This document shows positions 1 through 6,582 of a stretch of 7,083 nucleotides of DNA, piece by piece. The stretch is from Bacteroidota bacterium. GTDB taxonomy: Bacteria; Bacteroidota; Bacteroidia; Bacteroidales; CG2-30-32-10. Below the pieces are notes generated by a model. That model made no database searches and was not told the DNA's origin. It saw nothing but the letters and a program-made list of their open reading frames with translations. How positions within the stretch are numbered: position 1 is the stretch's first letter; each line of letters begins with the position of its first letter. The stretch spans positions 1 to 7,083 of the forward strand of contig JAAXXA010000146.1 of NCBI GenBank assembly GCA_013334735.1. The letters run 5' to 3'. The translations under genes were made by a program, and so were the position numbers.

Positions 1-3000
1 ATCAGATAAGGTTTTAATAAAATCTTTATACTTGAAATAGCTTTATTTACACTCTCAATGTTTTCAAATGCAAGAGTTAACTTATTATTTCCTTCTTTCA
101 TTCTGCATGTTTTGGGGTTTTTCTGAACATAGTTCAAAACTAAAGTAAACGATTCCGACTGATAATATGGAGAATCCTGGTTTGATATGAAGAACCCTAT
201 CATTTTATTTCCTTTTAAAACAAGTTTTTCAAACCCAATTTCCTTAGCTATCCGTCGTAAATTAACTGCATTAATAAGTTCTTGTGTTTGCATGGGAATA
301 GGACCAAAGCGATCTATCAATCGTTCGCGGAATTTATCCAAGCCTTCTTCTGTTTCAATACTGTCAAGCTCTTTATATAAAAACAATCTTTCTTTAGCGC
401 TATTTATATAATCATCAGGTATAAGAATTTCGAGATCTGTTTCAATTTGACAATCTTTTACAAATTCCTGTGTAGGTGTAACTTTAAAATATTCCTTAAA
501 ATCAGTTTCTTTTAATTCCTGTATAGCTTCATCAAGTATTTTATGATACATTTCAAACCCAATATCTGTAATAAATCCGCTTTGCTCTCCACCTAAAAGA
601 TTTCCTGCGCCCCTAATATCCAAATCGCGCATGGCTATATTGAACCCGCTTCCCAAATCGGAAAATTCTTCAATAGCGCGAAGGCGTTTCCTTGCTTCAT
701 CTGATAGCACTGAAAGTGGCGGAGCAAGCAAATAGCAGAAAGCTTTTCTGTTTGCCCTGCCTACACGGCCGCGCAACTGATGTAAATCACTTAATCCGTA
801 ATTCTGCGCGTTATTTATTATTATTGTATTAGCATTTGGAATATCCAAACCCGATTCAACAATTGTTGTGGCTATCAGTACATCACAATCACCTTCAATA
901 AATTCGAGCATAATTTGTTCAAGTTTATGCCCTTCCAACTGACCGTGTCCTACAGAAATGCGAACATCAGGACATAATCGCTGAACCATCCCTGCCACTT
1001 CCAAAATATTATTTACCCTATTGTTAATAAAAAACACCTGTCCTCCACGCGAAACCTCGTACATAATAGCATCCCTTATTACTTCTTCTTTAAATACATG
1101 CAACTCTGTTATTATGGGATATCTGTTTGGCGGAGGTGTATTTATTATTGAAAGATCGCGGGCGCCCATTAACGAAAATTGTAAAGTGCGGGGAATAGGC
1201 GTTGCTGTTAGTGTTAGCGTGTCAACATTTACTTTCAGTTGTTTTAATTTTTCTTTAGATGCAACACCAAATTTTTGTTCTTCATCAATAACTAAAAGTC
1301 CTAAATCTTTAAATTCAACATCTTTACTTATAAGTCTGTGTGTTCCTATAAGAATGTCAAGAGTCCCGTTTTTAAGTTCTTCCAGAGTTTTTTTTACTGC
1401 TTTAGGCGATTTGAATCGGTTTAAATAATCAACTTTGCATGGGAAATTTTTCAATCTTTCACTAAATGTTTTATAATGTTGAAGCGCCAGAATTGTTGTC
1501 GGAACAAGCACTGCAACTTGTTTGCTATCTGTAACAGCCTTGAATGCCGCCCTGATAGCAATTTCGGTTTTCCCGAACCCAACATCTCCGCATATCAGTC
1601 TGTCCATAGGAAAATCGGCTTCCATATCTTTTTTAACATCCAAAGTCGATTTAATTTGGTCGGGTGTATCTTCATAAATGAACGAAGCTTCAAGTTCGGT
1701 TTGCAGATAAGTGTCGGGAACAAAAGCAAATCCTTTTTCTGCGCGACGTTCGGCATATAATTTTATCAGATCTTTTGCAATATCTTTAACCCTCTGCTTT
1801 GTCTTTTGTTTAAGGTTATTCCAAGCATTTGAGCCAAGTCGGTTCATGGTAGGTTCAGTACCATCTTTCCCGACAAATTTTGAAATCCTGTGAAGGCTGT
1901 GAATACTCACATACAGCAAATCATTATCTTTATAAACAAGCCTTATAGCTTCTTGCTCTTTTCCGTTTATCGGAATTTTTTCTAAACCATCAAATCTGCC
2001 TACGCCATGATCTATATGAGTTATGTAATCTCCGGGTTTCAGATCATACAATTCTTTCATGGTAACTATTTCCTTGCCCGCAAAACGATCGCGCAACCGG
2101 AAACGCTGAAAACGTTCGAATATCTGATGATCCGTGTAAACTGCAATTTTAAGATTTTTATCAACAAAACCTTCATGCAAGGCTATTTGTATCGGCATAA
2201 ACTCAACATCTTTGGAGAGCTTATGGTTTTTTTGTATATCATCAAAAATGGTATAGATCCTTTCAACCTGTTTATTGTTTTCAGCAAGTATATAATTTTT
2301 AATCCCCGATTCGGTATTTTTTTGCATATCCGAAATAAGTAGTTCAAAGTTCTTACTGAACAAAGGCTGTGGACTTATTTCAAAATCTATAATTTCATTA
2401 GCTTCTAACCGGAAATGCCTTCCAAATTCAATGATTGCAAAATCAGGAAGTTGTTTTAAAAATTCATCACCACTAATAAATAATTCTTTTGGTTCCTGAT
2501 GATTTATTTCACTTCCTTTTTTTATTTCTACAAAAGCTGTTTCGGCTTTTTCAAATTCTTTATTTATTTTTTCGGAAGTATATTGCAAATCATCAATCCA
2601 GATAATTGTATCGTTCGCTAATAAAGAAAGCAGAGATTCTCTTTTTTCCAGTATAGCTCTGTTCTGAACATCCGGGAGTAAACTGATATGTGATAATTTA
2701 CTGACACTAAGTTGAGTTTCGGGGTCGAAAGTTCGTAACGAATCAATCATATTTCCTGCAAACTCAATTCTATAAGGATAATCATTTGAATATGAAAACA
2801 CATCTACAATACCTCCCCTCAAAGTAAATTGTCCCGGCTCCACGACAAAATCAACACGTTCAAAGCCATATTCGGCAAGAAATTCCATGATAAAATCAAG
2901 ATTTACCTGTTCGCCGGTTTTTAATTTGAAAGTATTTTTAGTAAGGTAAGTGTGCGTTACAACTTTTTCGGAAAGCGCTTCAGGGTATGTAACAACCACA

Positions 3001-3380
3001 TTTTTTCTTCTTCCGCCCGACAAGCGGTTAAGAATATCTGTTCGCAATAAAACATTTGCATTATCTGTTTTTTCTATTTCGTAAGCTTTTTTATAAGAAG
3101 TGGGATAAAAAAGTATACGTTTTTTTTCGGAAGGTAAATTTTGTTCGTCAAAAAGATTTTCTAAATCATTAAGGAAATATGCCGCAGATTCTTTATCAGG
3201 CAATATAAACAAATGGGTATAAGGATTCCCTTCAAAAACTGCCGCTCCCACTACTGCACCCACCGATCCAACAAGACCTTTAAGGTGAATTCGTGTTTTT
3301 TGACCGCCTCTGATAAAATCTTTTAGCTTGCTTGTTCTCTCATCAAGCCTGTAAATGGCTAAGATATCCTCCGATTTCAC
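1..3380 (-). CDS. mfd: Transcription-repair coupling factor Mfd (TRCF), C-terminus cut by window edge
   Basis: Mfd is a cytoplasmic DNA translocase that removes RNA polymerase stalled at lesions and recruits UvrA for nucleotide excision repair. The minus-strand frame is open for 1126 codons from a GTG at 3380 to the window edge, about the family's full length, so only a few C-terminal residues are missing. Domains in order: a UvrB-like N-terminal module (a stretch near residues 170-195 including VEPGQFTLRGGIVDVF); the RNA polymerase-interacting domain from about residue 448 (PGDYITHIDHGVGRF); Walker A GDVGFGKT (598-605); Walker B DEEQ (699-702); TATP (725-728) with PIPRTL following; SGLDIPN (from 843); RGRVGR (870-875); and the C-terminal TRCF domain, ending in ILLKPYL. 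These helicase motifs are intact and I found no frameshift. The GTG is preferred because KSEDILAIYRLDE reads like a normal Mfd N-terminus and a promoter-like box lies just upstream. An in-frame ATG at 3422, 14 codons upstream, is the alternative. The gene is divergent from the CoA-binding protein gene. Confidence 0.97.
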   Translation of the reverse strand, partial: MKSEDILAIYRLDERTSKLKDFIRGGQKTRIHLKGLVGSVGAVVGAAVFEGNPYTHLFILPDKESAAYFLNDLENLFDEQNLPSEKKRILFYPTSYKKAYEIEKTDNANVLLRTDILNRLSGGRRKNVVVTYPEALSEKVVTHTYLTKNTFKLKTGEQVNLDFIMEFLAEYGFERVDFVVEPGQFTLRGGIVDVFSYSNDYPYRIEFAGNMIDSLRTFDPETQLSVSKLSHISLLPDVQNRAILEKRESLLSLLANDTIIWIDDLQYTSEKINKEFEKAETAFVEIKKGSEINHQEPKELFISGDEFLKQLPDFAIIEFGRHFRLEANEIIDFEISPQPLFSKNFELLISDMQKNTESGIKNYILAENNKQVERIYTIFDDIQKNHKLSKDVEFMPIQIALHEGFVDKNLKIAVYTDHQIFERFQRFRLRDRFAGKEIVTMKELYDLKPGDYITHIDHGVGRFDGLEKIPINGKEQEAIRLVYKDNDLLYVSIHSLHRISKFVGKDGTEPTMNRLGSNAWNNLKQKTKQRVKDIAKDLIKLYAERRAEKGFAFVPDTYLQTELEASFIYEDTPDQIKSTLDVKKDMEADFPMDRLICGDVGFGKTEIAIRAAFKAVTDSKQVAVLVPTTILALQHYKTFSERLKNFPCKVDYLNRFKSPKAVKKTLEELKNGTLDILIGTHRLISKDVEFKDLGLLVIDEEQKFGVASKEKLKQLKVNVDTLTLTATPIPRTLQFSLMGARDLSIINTPPPNRYPIITELHVFKEEVIRDAIMYEVSRGGQVFFINNRVNNILEVAGMVQRLCPDVRISVGHGQLEGHKLEQIMLEFIEGDCDVLIATTIVESGLDIPNANTIIINNAQNYGLSDLHQLRGRVGRANRKAFCYLLAPPLSVLSDEARKRLRAIEEFSDLGSGFNIAMRDLDIRGAGNLLGGEQSGFITDIGFEMYHKILDEAIQELKETDFKEYFKVTPTQEFVKDCQIETDLEILIPDDYINSAKERLFLYKELDSIETEEGLDKFRERLIDRFGPIPMQTQELINAVNLRRIAKEIGFEKLVLKGNKMIGFFISNQDSPYYQSESFTLVLNYVQKNPKTCRMKEGNNKLTLAFENIESVNKAISSIKILLKPYL

Positions 3381-3384
3381 TTTG

Positions 3385-3416
3385 CAAAGATAATATAATT
3401 GTAAGAAATATATAAA
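3385..3416 (-). promoter_or_regulatory. Candidate Bacteroidota-type promoter for mfd
   Basis: On the minus strand TATCTTTG (3392-3385) matches the Bacteroidota -7 consensus TAnnTTTG exactly. A weak -33-like TTTA (3416-3413) lies 20 nt upstream. The box ends only 4 nt before the GTG start of mfd, so transcription would begin at or inside the start codon, implying a leaderless message or a misassigned start. The motif match is seen directly; its activity is inferred. Confidence 0.5.
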
Positions 3417-3453
3417 TGACATTTCTAATTATATCTTGGTGGAATCTGTTCGG

Positions 3454-3484
3454 TTTGTCAATTAAAAAATTATATGTTACTTTG
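3454..3484 (+). promoter_or_regulatory. Candidate Bacteroidota-type promoter for the CoA-binding protein gene
   Basis: A -33-like TTTG (3454-3457) is followed after exactly 19 nt by TTACTTTG (3477-3484), one mismatch from the TAnnTTTG -7 consensus. The expected start of transcription falls about 5-7 nt downstream, inside a run of nine A (3488-3496), giving a leader of only about 8 nt before the ATG at 3498. This placement argues against the upstream in-frame ATG at 3474, which overlaps the promoter itself. Confidence 0.6.
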
Positions 3485-3497
3485 CATAAAAAAAAAG

Positions 3498-3953
3498 ATG
3501 GTTTCAATAAACGAAATAAATAATTTTTTGGGCAATAAAGATATTGCTGTAATTGGAGCATCCAGAAACAAAAACAAATTTGGTTTTATAGTTTTCAATG
3601 CTTTAAAAGAAAAACAGTACAATGTTTTTCCTGTTAATCCGGGTATAGAAGAAATAAACGGTATTAAATGTTATCCAGATGTACAAAGTTTACCAAAACA
3701 TATTGTTTCCGCAGTATTTATTACTAAACCGGAGGTAACTGAAATGGTTGTTGCTAAATTATGTGAATTGGGAAATATTCAGAATTTATGGTTTCAACAA
3801 GGATCAGAAAGTAATACAGCTATTGAAACAGCAAAAAAATATGGCAAAAATGTTATAACTGGTGAATGTATTTTAATGTTTATAAAATCTTCTAATTTTC
3901 CACATAACTTCCACAAATTTGTTAAAAAAGTTTTTGGTAAACACCCAAAATAA
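3498..3953 (+). CDS. Small CoA-binding (YccU-like, Rossmann-fold) protein
   Basis: This is a 151-residue single-domain protein of the CoA-binding family, which has a Rossmann fold similar to the nucleotide-binding part of succinyl-CoA synthetase. The first strand and glycine turn are IAVIGAS (16-22), followed by a K/R-rich loop and FPVNP, where family members close the first half of the fold. A later NLWFQQGSES matches the family's conserved W-x-Q-x-G-x-E segment, and GECILMF occupies the place of the usual cysteine-containing motif. The C-terminus is lysine-rich (KKVFGKHPK). No membrane segment or signal peptide is seen. The start at 3498 is chosen over the in-frame ATG at 3474 because the latter lies within the promoter candidate and would add a non-conserved LLCIKKK extension. 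There is no Shine-Dalgarno sequence, only an A-rich leader. It appears to be a single-gene unit, divergent from mfd and followed by a 355-bp gap. The physiological role of this family is not established; I infer CoA or acyl-CoA binding only. Confidence 0.88.
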   Translation: MVSINEINNFLGNKDIAVIGASRNKNKFGFIVFNALKEKQYNVFPVNPGIEEINGIKCYPDVQSLPKHIVSAVFITKPEVTEMVVAKLCELGNIQNLWFQQGSESNTAIETAKKYGKNVITGECILMFIKSSNFPHNFHKFVKKVFGKHPK

Positions 3954-3988
3954 AGTTTGTAAATAAATTACACTTTTTGAAAAAAATT

Positions 3989-4063
3989 AAGATTTTAGAA
4001 TTAAGATTTATGATTTAAAACCGATTTTCAATCTAAAATCAAAAATCTAAAATCAAAAATAAT
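3989..4063. repeat. Inverted pair of 7-bp (AAATCNN) short repeat arrays
   Basis: On the plus strand, units CAATCTA, AAATCAA, AAATCTA, AAATCAA and AAATAAT follow without gaps from 4029 to 4063. On the minus strand, AAATCAT, AAATCTT, AATTCTA and AAATCTT run from 4016 down to 3989. The two arrays therefore face away from each other around a 12-bp centre (4017-4028). A perfect 9-bp inverted match (GATTTTAGA at 3991-3999 against TCTAAAATC at 4032-4040) and further partial pairing allow a weak, purely A-U stem. It could act as a poor terminator of the upstream gene, but this is inference. Confidence 0.75.
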
Positions 4064-4100
4064 TTAAATACTCATCTTTATAAACATAAACCAAATAAAG

Positions 4101-4225
4101 TTAACATTTTTTAACATTACCGTTGGTCTATCAAAATTTAAGCTTCGCATAAGATTATCTCTATTTAAACTGTTTTAATTTAAAATTTATTTTTGAATAT
4201 TTTTGTTTATTAACAAAACTTAACA
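4101..4225. promoter_or_regulatory. Two phased pairs of TTAACA direct repeats
   Basis: TTAACA occurs at 4101-4106 and 4111-4116, then again at 4210-4215 and 4220-4225. Each pair is spaced by exactly 10 bp, about one helical turn, and the pairs are 109 bp apart, close to a whole number of turns. This spacing would put all four sites on one DNA face, as for a dimeric or looping regulator. No known operator is recognised, and the low-complexity AT context weakens the case. Confidence 0.35.
4164..4205 (+). promoter_or_regulatory. Two overlapping promoter candidates for the carboxyltransferase gene
   Basis: TATTTTTG occurs at 4188-4195 and again at 4198-4205; both match the Bacteroidota -7 consensus TAnnTTTG exactly. 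Each has a TTTA 20 nt upstream (4164-4167 and 4174-4177), a weak -33 element. Either would give an untranslated leader of about 100 nt before the ATG at 4309. A third, poorer box TTCCTTTG (4244-4251) lacks a -33 element. In such AT-rich DNA chance matches are plausible. Confidence 0.35.
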
Positions 4226-4308
4226 GTTTCAAAATATTTTTTATTCCTTTGACTGTTTTAAAATAAACCAAATTATTGATATTAATTAAAATTTCAAATA
4301 TATAGCGT

Positions 4309-5856
4309 ATGTCACTAAAACAAAAAACACTTGATCTGAAAAAAAGAATGCAGGGAGCTATTCAGGGTGGAGGTGCCAAAGCAATAGAAAAACAAACAGC
4401 GATGGGCAAAATGACTGCCCGCGAACGTATAATAGCATTGCTTGACCCAAATTCATTTCAGGAATATGATCTATTTGTAGAACATTCCGCGAAGGATTTC
4501 GATATGGACAAAAAACACCTTCCCGGTGATGGTGTAATTACAGGTACAGGTAATATGAACGGTTATCCTGTTTGTGTTTTTGCCCAGGATTTTACAGTTG
4601 CAGGAGGATCCTTAGGCTTTATGCATGCAAGTAAGATTACAAAGATAATGGATCATGCTATGAAGCTGAAAATTCCATTAATTGGTATTAACGATTCAGG
4701 AGGCGCGCGTATTCAGGAAGGTGTTAACTCGCTTGCAGGATATGGTGAAATATTTTTTCGCAACACTATTGCCTCAGGTGTAATTCCTCAAATTTCGGTT
4801 ATTCTTGGACCTTGCGCCGGAGGCGCCGTATATTCTCCTGCTCTTACCGATTTTGTATTTGTTGTGGATAAAATTTCTAAAATGTTCATCACGGGACCTG
4901 AAGTTATCAAAACTGTGCTTGGAGAGGAAATATCTATGGAAGCATTAGGCGGGGCAAGAGTTCAGTCGGAAATTACCGGTAATGCTCATTTTTTTGCCGA
5001 AAGTGAAGATGAATGTTTTGAACAAATTAAAAAATTGGCTTCATTTATTCCCTGGAACAACACTAAAAAAGCAGAACCATTTCCTGTTAAAAAGCCAAAT
5101 ACCAAACTTTATAAAATAGATAATATCTTCCCACAGGAATCCAATCAACCTTATGATATTCGTAATATTATAAAATCAATTGTTGATGACTCCGATTTTT
5201 TTGAGGTACATGAATTATTTGCTCAGAATATTGTAGTTGGATTTGCACGCATAAGTGGGCAAACGGTAGGTTTTGTTGCTAACCAGCCTCTGGTTCTGGC
5301 AGGTGTGCTTGATGTGGACTCCTCAGATAAAGCGGCCAGATTCATTCGTTTCTGCGATGCATTTAATATTCCTTTAGTAACTTTAGTTGACCTTCCCGGG
5401 TATCTTCCCGGTGTTGATCAGGAACATGCGGGCGTTATAAGGCATGGAGCTAAAGTTCTATATGCTTATTCCGAGGCTACTGTTCCTAAGATCACTCTTA
5501 TTTTGCGTAAAGCTTATGGAGGAGGATATATTGCTATGTGTTCACGACATCTAAGAGCTGATTTCGTTTTTGCATGGCCTACAGCCGAAATAGCTGTTAT
5601 GGGTCCTGAAGGTGCTGCAAATATTATTTTCCGGGCCGAAATTGCCGGTGCTGAAAATCCCGATGAAACTCGTAAACAAAAGGTGAAGGAATATAAGAAA
5701 AAATTTGCCAACCCTTATGTTGCCGCAGCTTATGGATTTGTTGACGCGGTTATCGATCCTTTGGAAACCAGAAGATTTCTTATTCATGCTATTGAAGTAT
5801 CCTCGCACAAAGAAGAAACCAGACCATTTAAAAAACACGGAATACCTCCGTTCTGA
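4309..5856 (+). CDS. Acyl-CoA carboxyltransferase subunit (propionyl-CoA carboxylase beta / methylmalonyl-CoA decarboxylase alpha type)
   Basis: This 515-residue cytoplasmic protein transfers a carboxyl group between biotin and an acyl-CoA. It has the full length and both crotonase-like halves of the family. The N-terminal half has GKMTARERI (33-41), GINDSGGARIQEG (126-138), which carries an oxyanion-hole glycine pair, and GPCAGGAVYSPALTDF (167-182). The C-terminal half has VDLPGYLPGVDQEH (360-373), RKAYGGGYIAM (400-410) and FAWPTAEIAVMGPEGAANI (421-439). Residue I408 sits where propionyl-CoA carboxylase of Streptomyces has the specificity residue D422. The GGxYIAM plus GPEGAANI pattern resembles methylmalonyl-CoA decarboxylase alpha chains more than actinobacterial PccB. 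The ATG at 4309 gives the standard family N-terminus. The biotin carrier gene follows after 165 bp on the same strand, presumably its partner. No biotin carboxylase or membrane decarboxylase subunit is adjacent, so carboxylase versus decarboxylase cannot be decided. The general family call is very secure; the substrate is an inference. Confidence 0.95.
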   Translation: MSLKQKTLDLKKRMQGAIQGGGAKAIEKQTAMGKMTARERIIALLDPNSFQEYDLFVEHSAKDFDMDKKHLPGDGVITGTGNMNGYPVCVFAQDFTVAGGSLGFMHASKITKIMDHAMKLKIPLIGINDSGGARIQEGVNSLAGYGEIFFRNTIASGVIPQISVILGPCAGGAVYSPALTDFVFVVDKISKMFITGPEVIKTVLGEEISMEALGGARVQSEITGNAHFFAESEDECFEQIKKLASFIPWNNTKKAEPFPVKKPNTKLYKIDNIFPQESNQPYDIRNIIKSIVDDSDFFEVHELFAQNIVVGFARISGQTVGFVANQPLVLAGVLDVDSSDKAARFIRFCDAFNIPLVTLVDLPGYLPGVDQEHAGVIRHGAKVLYAYSEATVPKITLILRKAYGGGYIAMCSRHLRADFVFAWPTAEIAVMGPEGAANIIFRAEIAGAENPDETRKQKVKEYKKKFANPYVAAAYGFVDAVIDPLETRRFLIHAIEVSSHKEETRPFKKHGIPPF

Positions 5857-5891
5857 AAAATGTAACTACACAACCAAAAAACAAATAAACA

Positions 5892-5985
5892 GACCGCAGA
5901 TGATAATTACGAATTAGCAATTACGAATTACGCGAACAAGATAAAAATCATATTTAATCATAAGCAATCAGCGTCATCAGCGTTC
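5892..5985. repeat. Composite short-repeat block between carboxyltransferase and biotin carrier genes
   Basis: Four 7-bp units, AATTACG, AATTAGC, AATTACG and AATTACG, run gap-free from 5905 to 5932. Downstream, AATCATA, AATCATA and AATCAGC start at 5946, 5956 and 5966, an exact 10-bp period. ATCAGCGTC (5967-5975) is then repeated as ATCAGCGTT (5976-5984). The block is bounded by an imperfect inverted repeat, GACCGCAGATGA (5892-5903) and TCATCAGCGTTC (5974-5985), matching at 10 of 12 positions. The block occupies most of the 165-bp gap. Function is unknown; folding of the ends in the mRNA between two cotranscribed genes is possible. Confidence 0.7.
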
Positions 5986-6021
5986 CATATCAATTCTGAG
6001 TAGTTAATAAAAAATAATATT

Positions 6022-6372
6022 ATGGAAAACGAAAAAGAACATAAAGAGGAATCCGAAATTGAAAAACCACAGTTTCAAAATTTCTTAATTGACGATGACG
6101 TTTACAAAACAATACTTTCTAAAAAGTATTTAACCAGAAAAAAATATGAAATAAAAGATCCCGGCAAAGTCGTTTCTTTTATTCCGGGTACTATTATTAA
6201 AGTTTTTGTAAAAGAAGGACAAAAAGTAAAAATCGGCGAAAAATTGTTGGTACTGGAAGCTATGAAAATGCATAATATACTTCTTGCTCCGAGAAATGGA
6301 AAAATATTTAAAATCCATGTTGTTGCAGGTAATACCGTTGCCAATAAACAGTTGCTGGTTGAAATAAAATAA
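6022..6372 (+). CDS. Biotin carboxyl carrier protein (biotinyl-domain subunit)
   Basis: This 116-residue protein carries the biotin that shuttles the carboxyl group to the carboxyltransferase. The C-terminal biotinyl/lipoyl domain spans about residues 45-116, with IPGTI (54-58), VKEGQKVKIGEKLLVLEAM, and the biotinylation motif AMKM (80-83), in which K82 is the attached lysine. The second half, with APRNGKI (89-95) and VAGNTV, completes the barrel. The first 20 residues are very acidic and lysine-rich and probably disordered. A short linker (YLTRKKYEIKDPGKVVSF) matches the form seen in small Bacteroidota biotin carriers linked to carboxyltransferase genes. There is no Pro/Ala-rich hinge as in decarboxylase gamma chains and no membrane segment. 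The start ATG has only an AT-rich leader. It lies 165 bp after the carboxyltransferase on the same strand and is most likely its partner, though it could also serve an enzyme encoded elsewhere. Confidence 0.93.
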   Translation: MENEKEHKEESEIEKPQFQNFLIDDDVYKTILSKKYLTRKKYEIKDPGKVVSFIPGTIIKVFVKEGQKVKIGEKLLVLEAMKMHNILLAPRNGKIFKIHVVAGNTVANKQLLVEIK

Positions 6373-6408
6373 GGCACAAAAGGCACAAGTTGACAAGGCA
6401 TAAGGGAT
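6371..6408. repeat. AAGGCAC short repeat array overlapping a stop codon
   Basis: AAGGCACAA occurs at 6371-6379 and directly again at 6380-6388, followed after GTTGAC by AAGGCATAA (6395-6403) and a degenerate AAGGGAT (6402-6408). The first unit begins on the last two bases of the TAA stop of the biotin carrier gene. It has a 9-bp unit with a 7-bp core and is unrelated in sequence to the other two arrays in the window. No hairpin of note forms. Confidence 0.65.
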
Positions 6409-6582
6409 AAAATTAAGACTTTATATACTTTTCACTTTTGACAAACTAAATCTGATATTTGAAATAAAATTTATTCTGGTTTTATGTTTAATACCTCGAG
6501 TCTCTACTCCGGGTCATTTATTCATTGAAATTTATTTTCCCGAATACATTTATTGTAAAAAATTTCTGAATCACTCTTCACT

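Larger units (their letters stand above)
3954..4308. other. 355-bp AT-rich intergenic region without a gene
   Basis: No convincing coding frame or RNA gene is visible. The region holds an inverted pair of 7-bp repeat arrays (3989-4063), two pairs of TTAACA at 10-bp spacing (4101-4225), two overlapping promoter-like motifs (4164-4205), and repeats of ACTGTTTTAA (4169-4178 and 4252-4261) with an inverted AACAGTTT between them (4222-4229). No GC-rich hairpin with a T-run is present, so no standard intrinsic terminator can be called for the gene ending at 3953. Confidence 0.8.

Noticed and set aside
187..2342. Several plus-strand open frames of 60-135 codons opposite mfd
   Set aside because: They lie antisense to a continuous, motif-rich mfd frame, and none resembles a known protein family.
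1..3380. Frameshift or internal stop in mfd
   Set aside because: I read the minus-strand frame through every line and found no in-frame stop; the motifs appear in the expected order and spacing.
3343..3561. Minus-strand open frame of 72 codons across the mfd start region
   Set aside because: It overlaps both promoter candidates and the mfd start in another frame; its hydrophobic stretch comes from AT-rich DNA.
3989..4063. CRISPR array
   Set aside because: The units are 7 bp, contiguous and without unique spacers, and no cas gene is present.
5514..5917. Open frames on both strands overlapping the end of the carboxyltransferase gene
   Set aside because: They are shadows of the conserved C-terminal half, with no family-like features of their own.
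6102..6401. Minus-strand open frames opposite the biotin carrier gene
   Set aside because: The plus-strand frame contains the intact AMKM biotinyl domain; the antisense frames show nothing recognisable.
6498..6509. Small hairpin GAGT-CTCT-ACTC as a terminator
   Set aside because: The stem is only 4 bp and no T-run follows.
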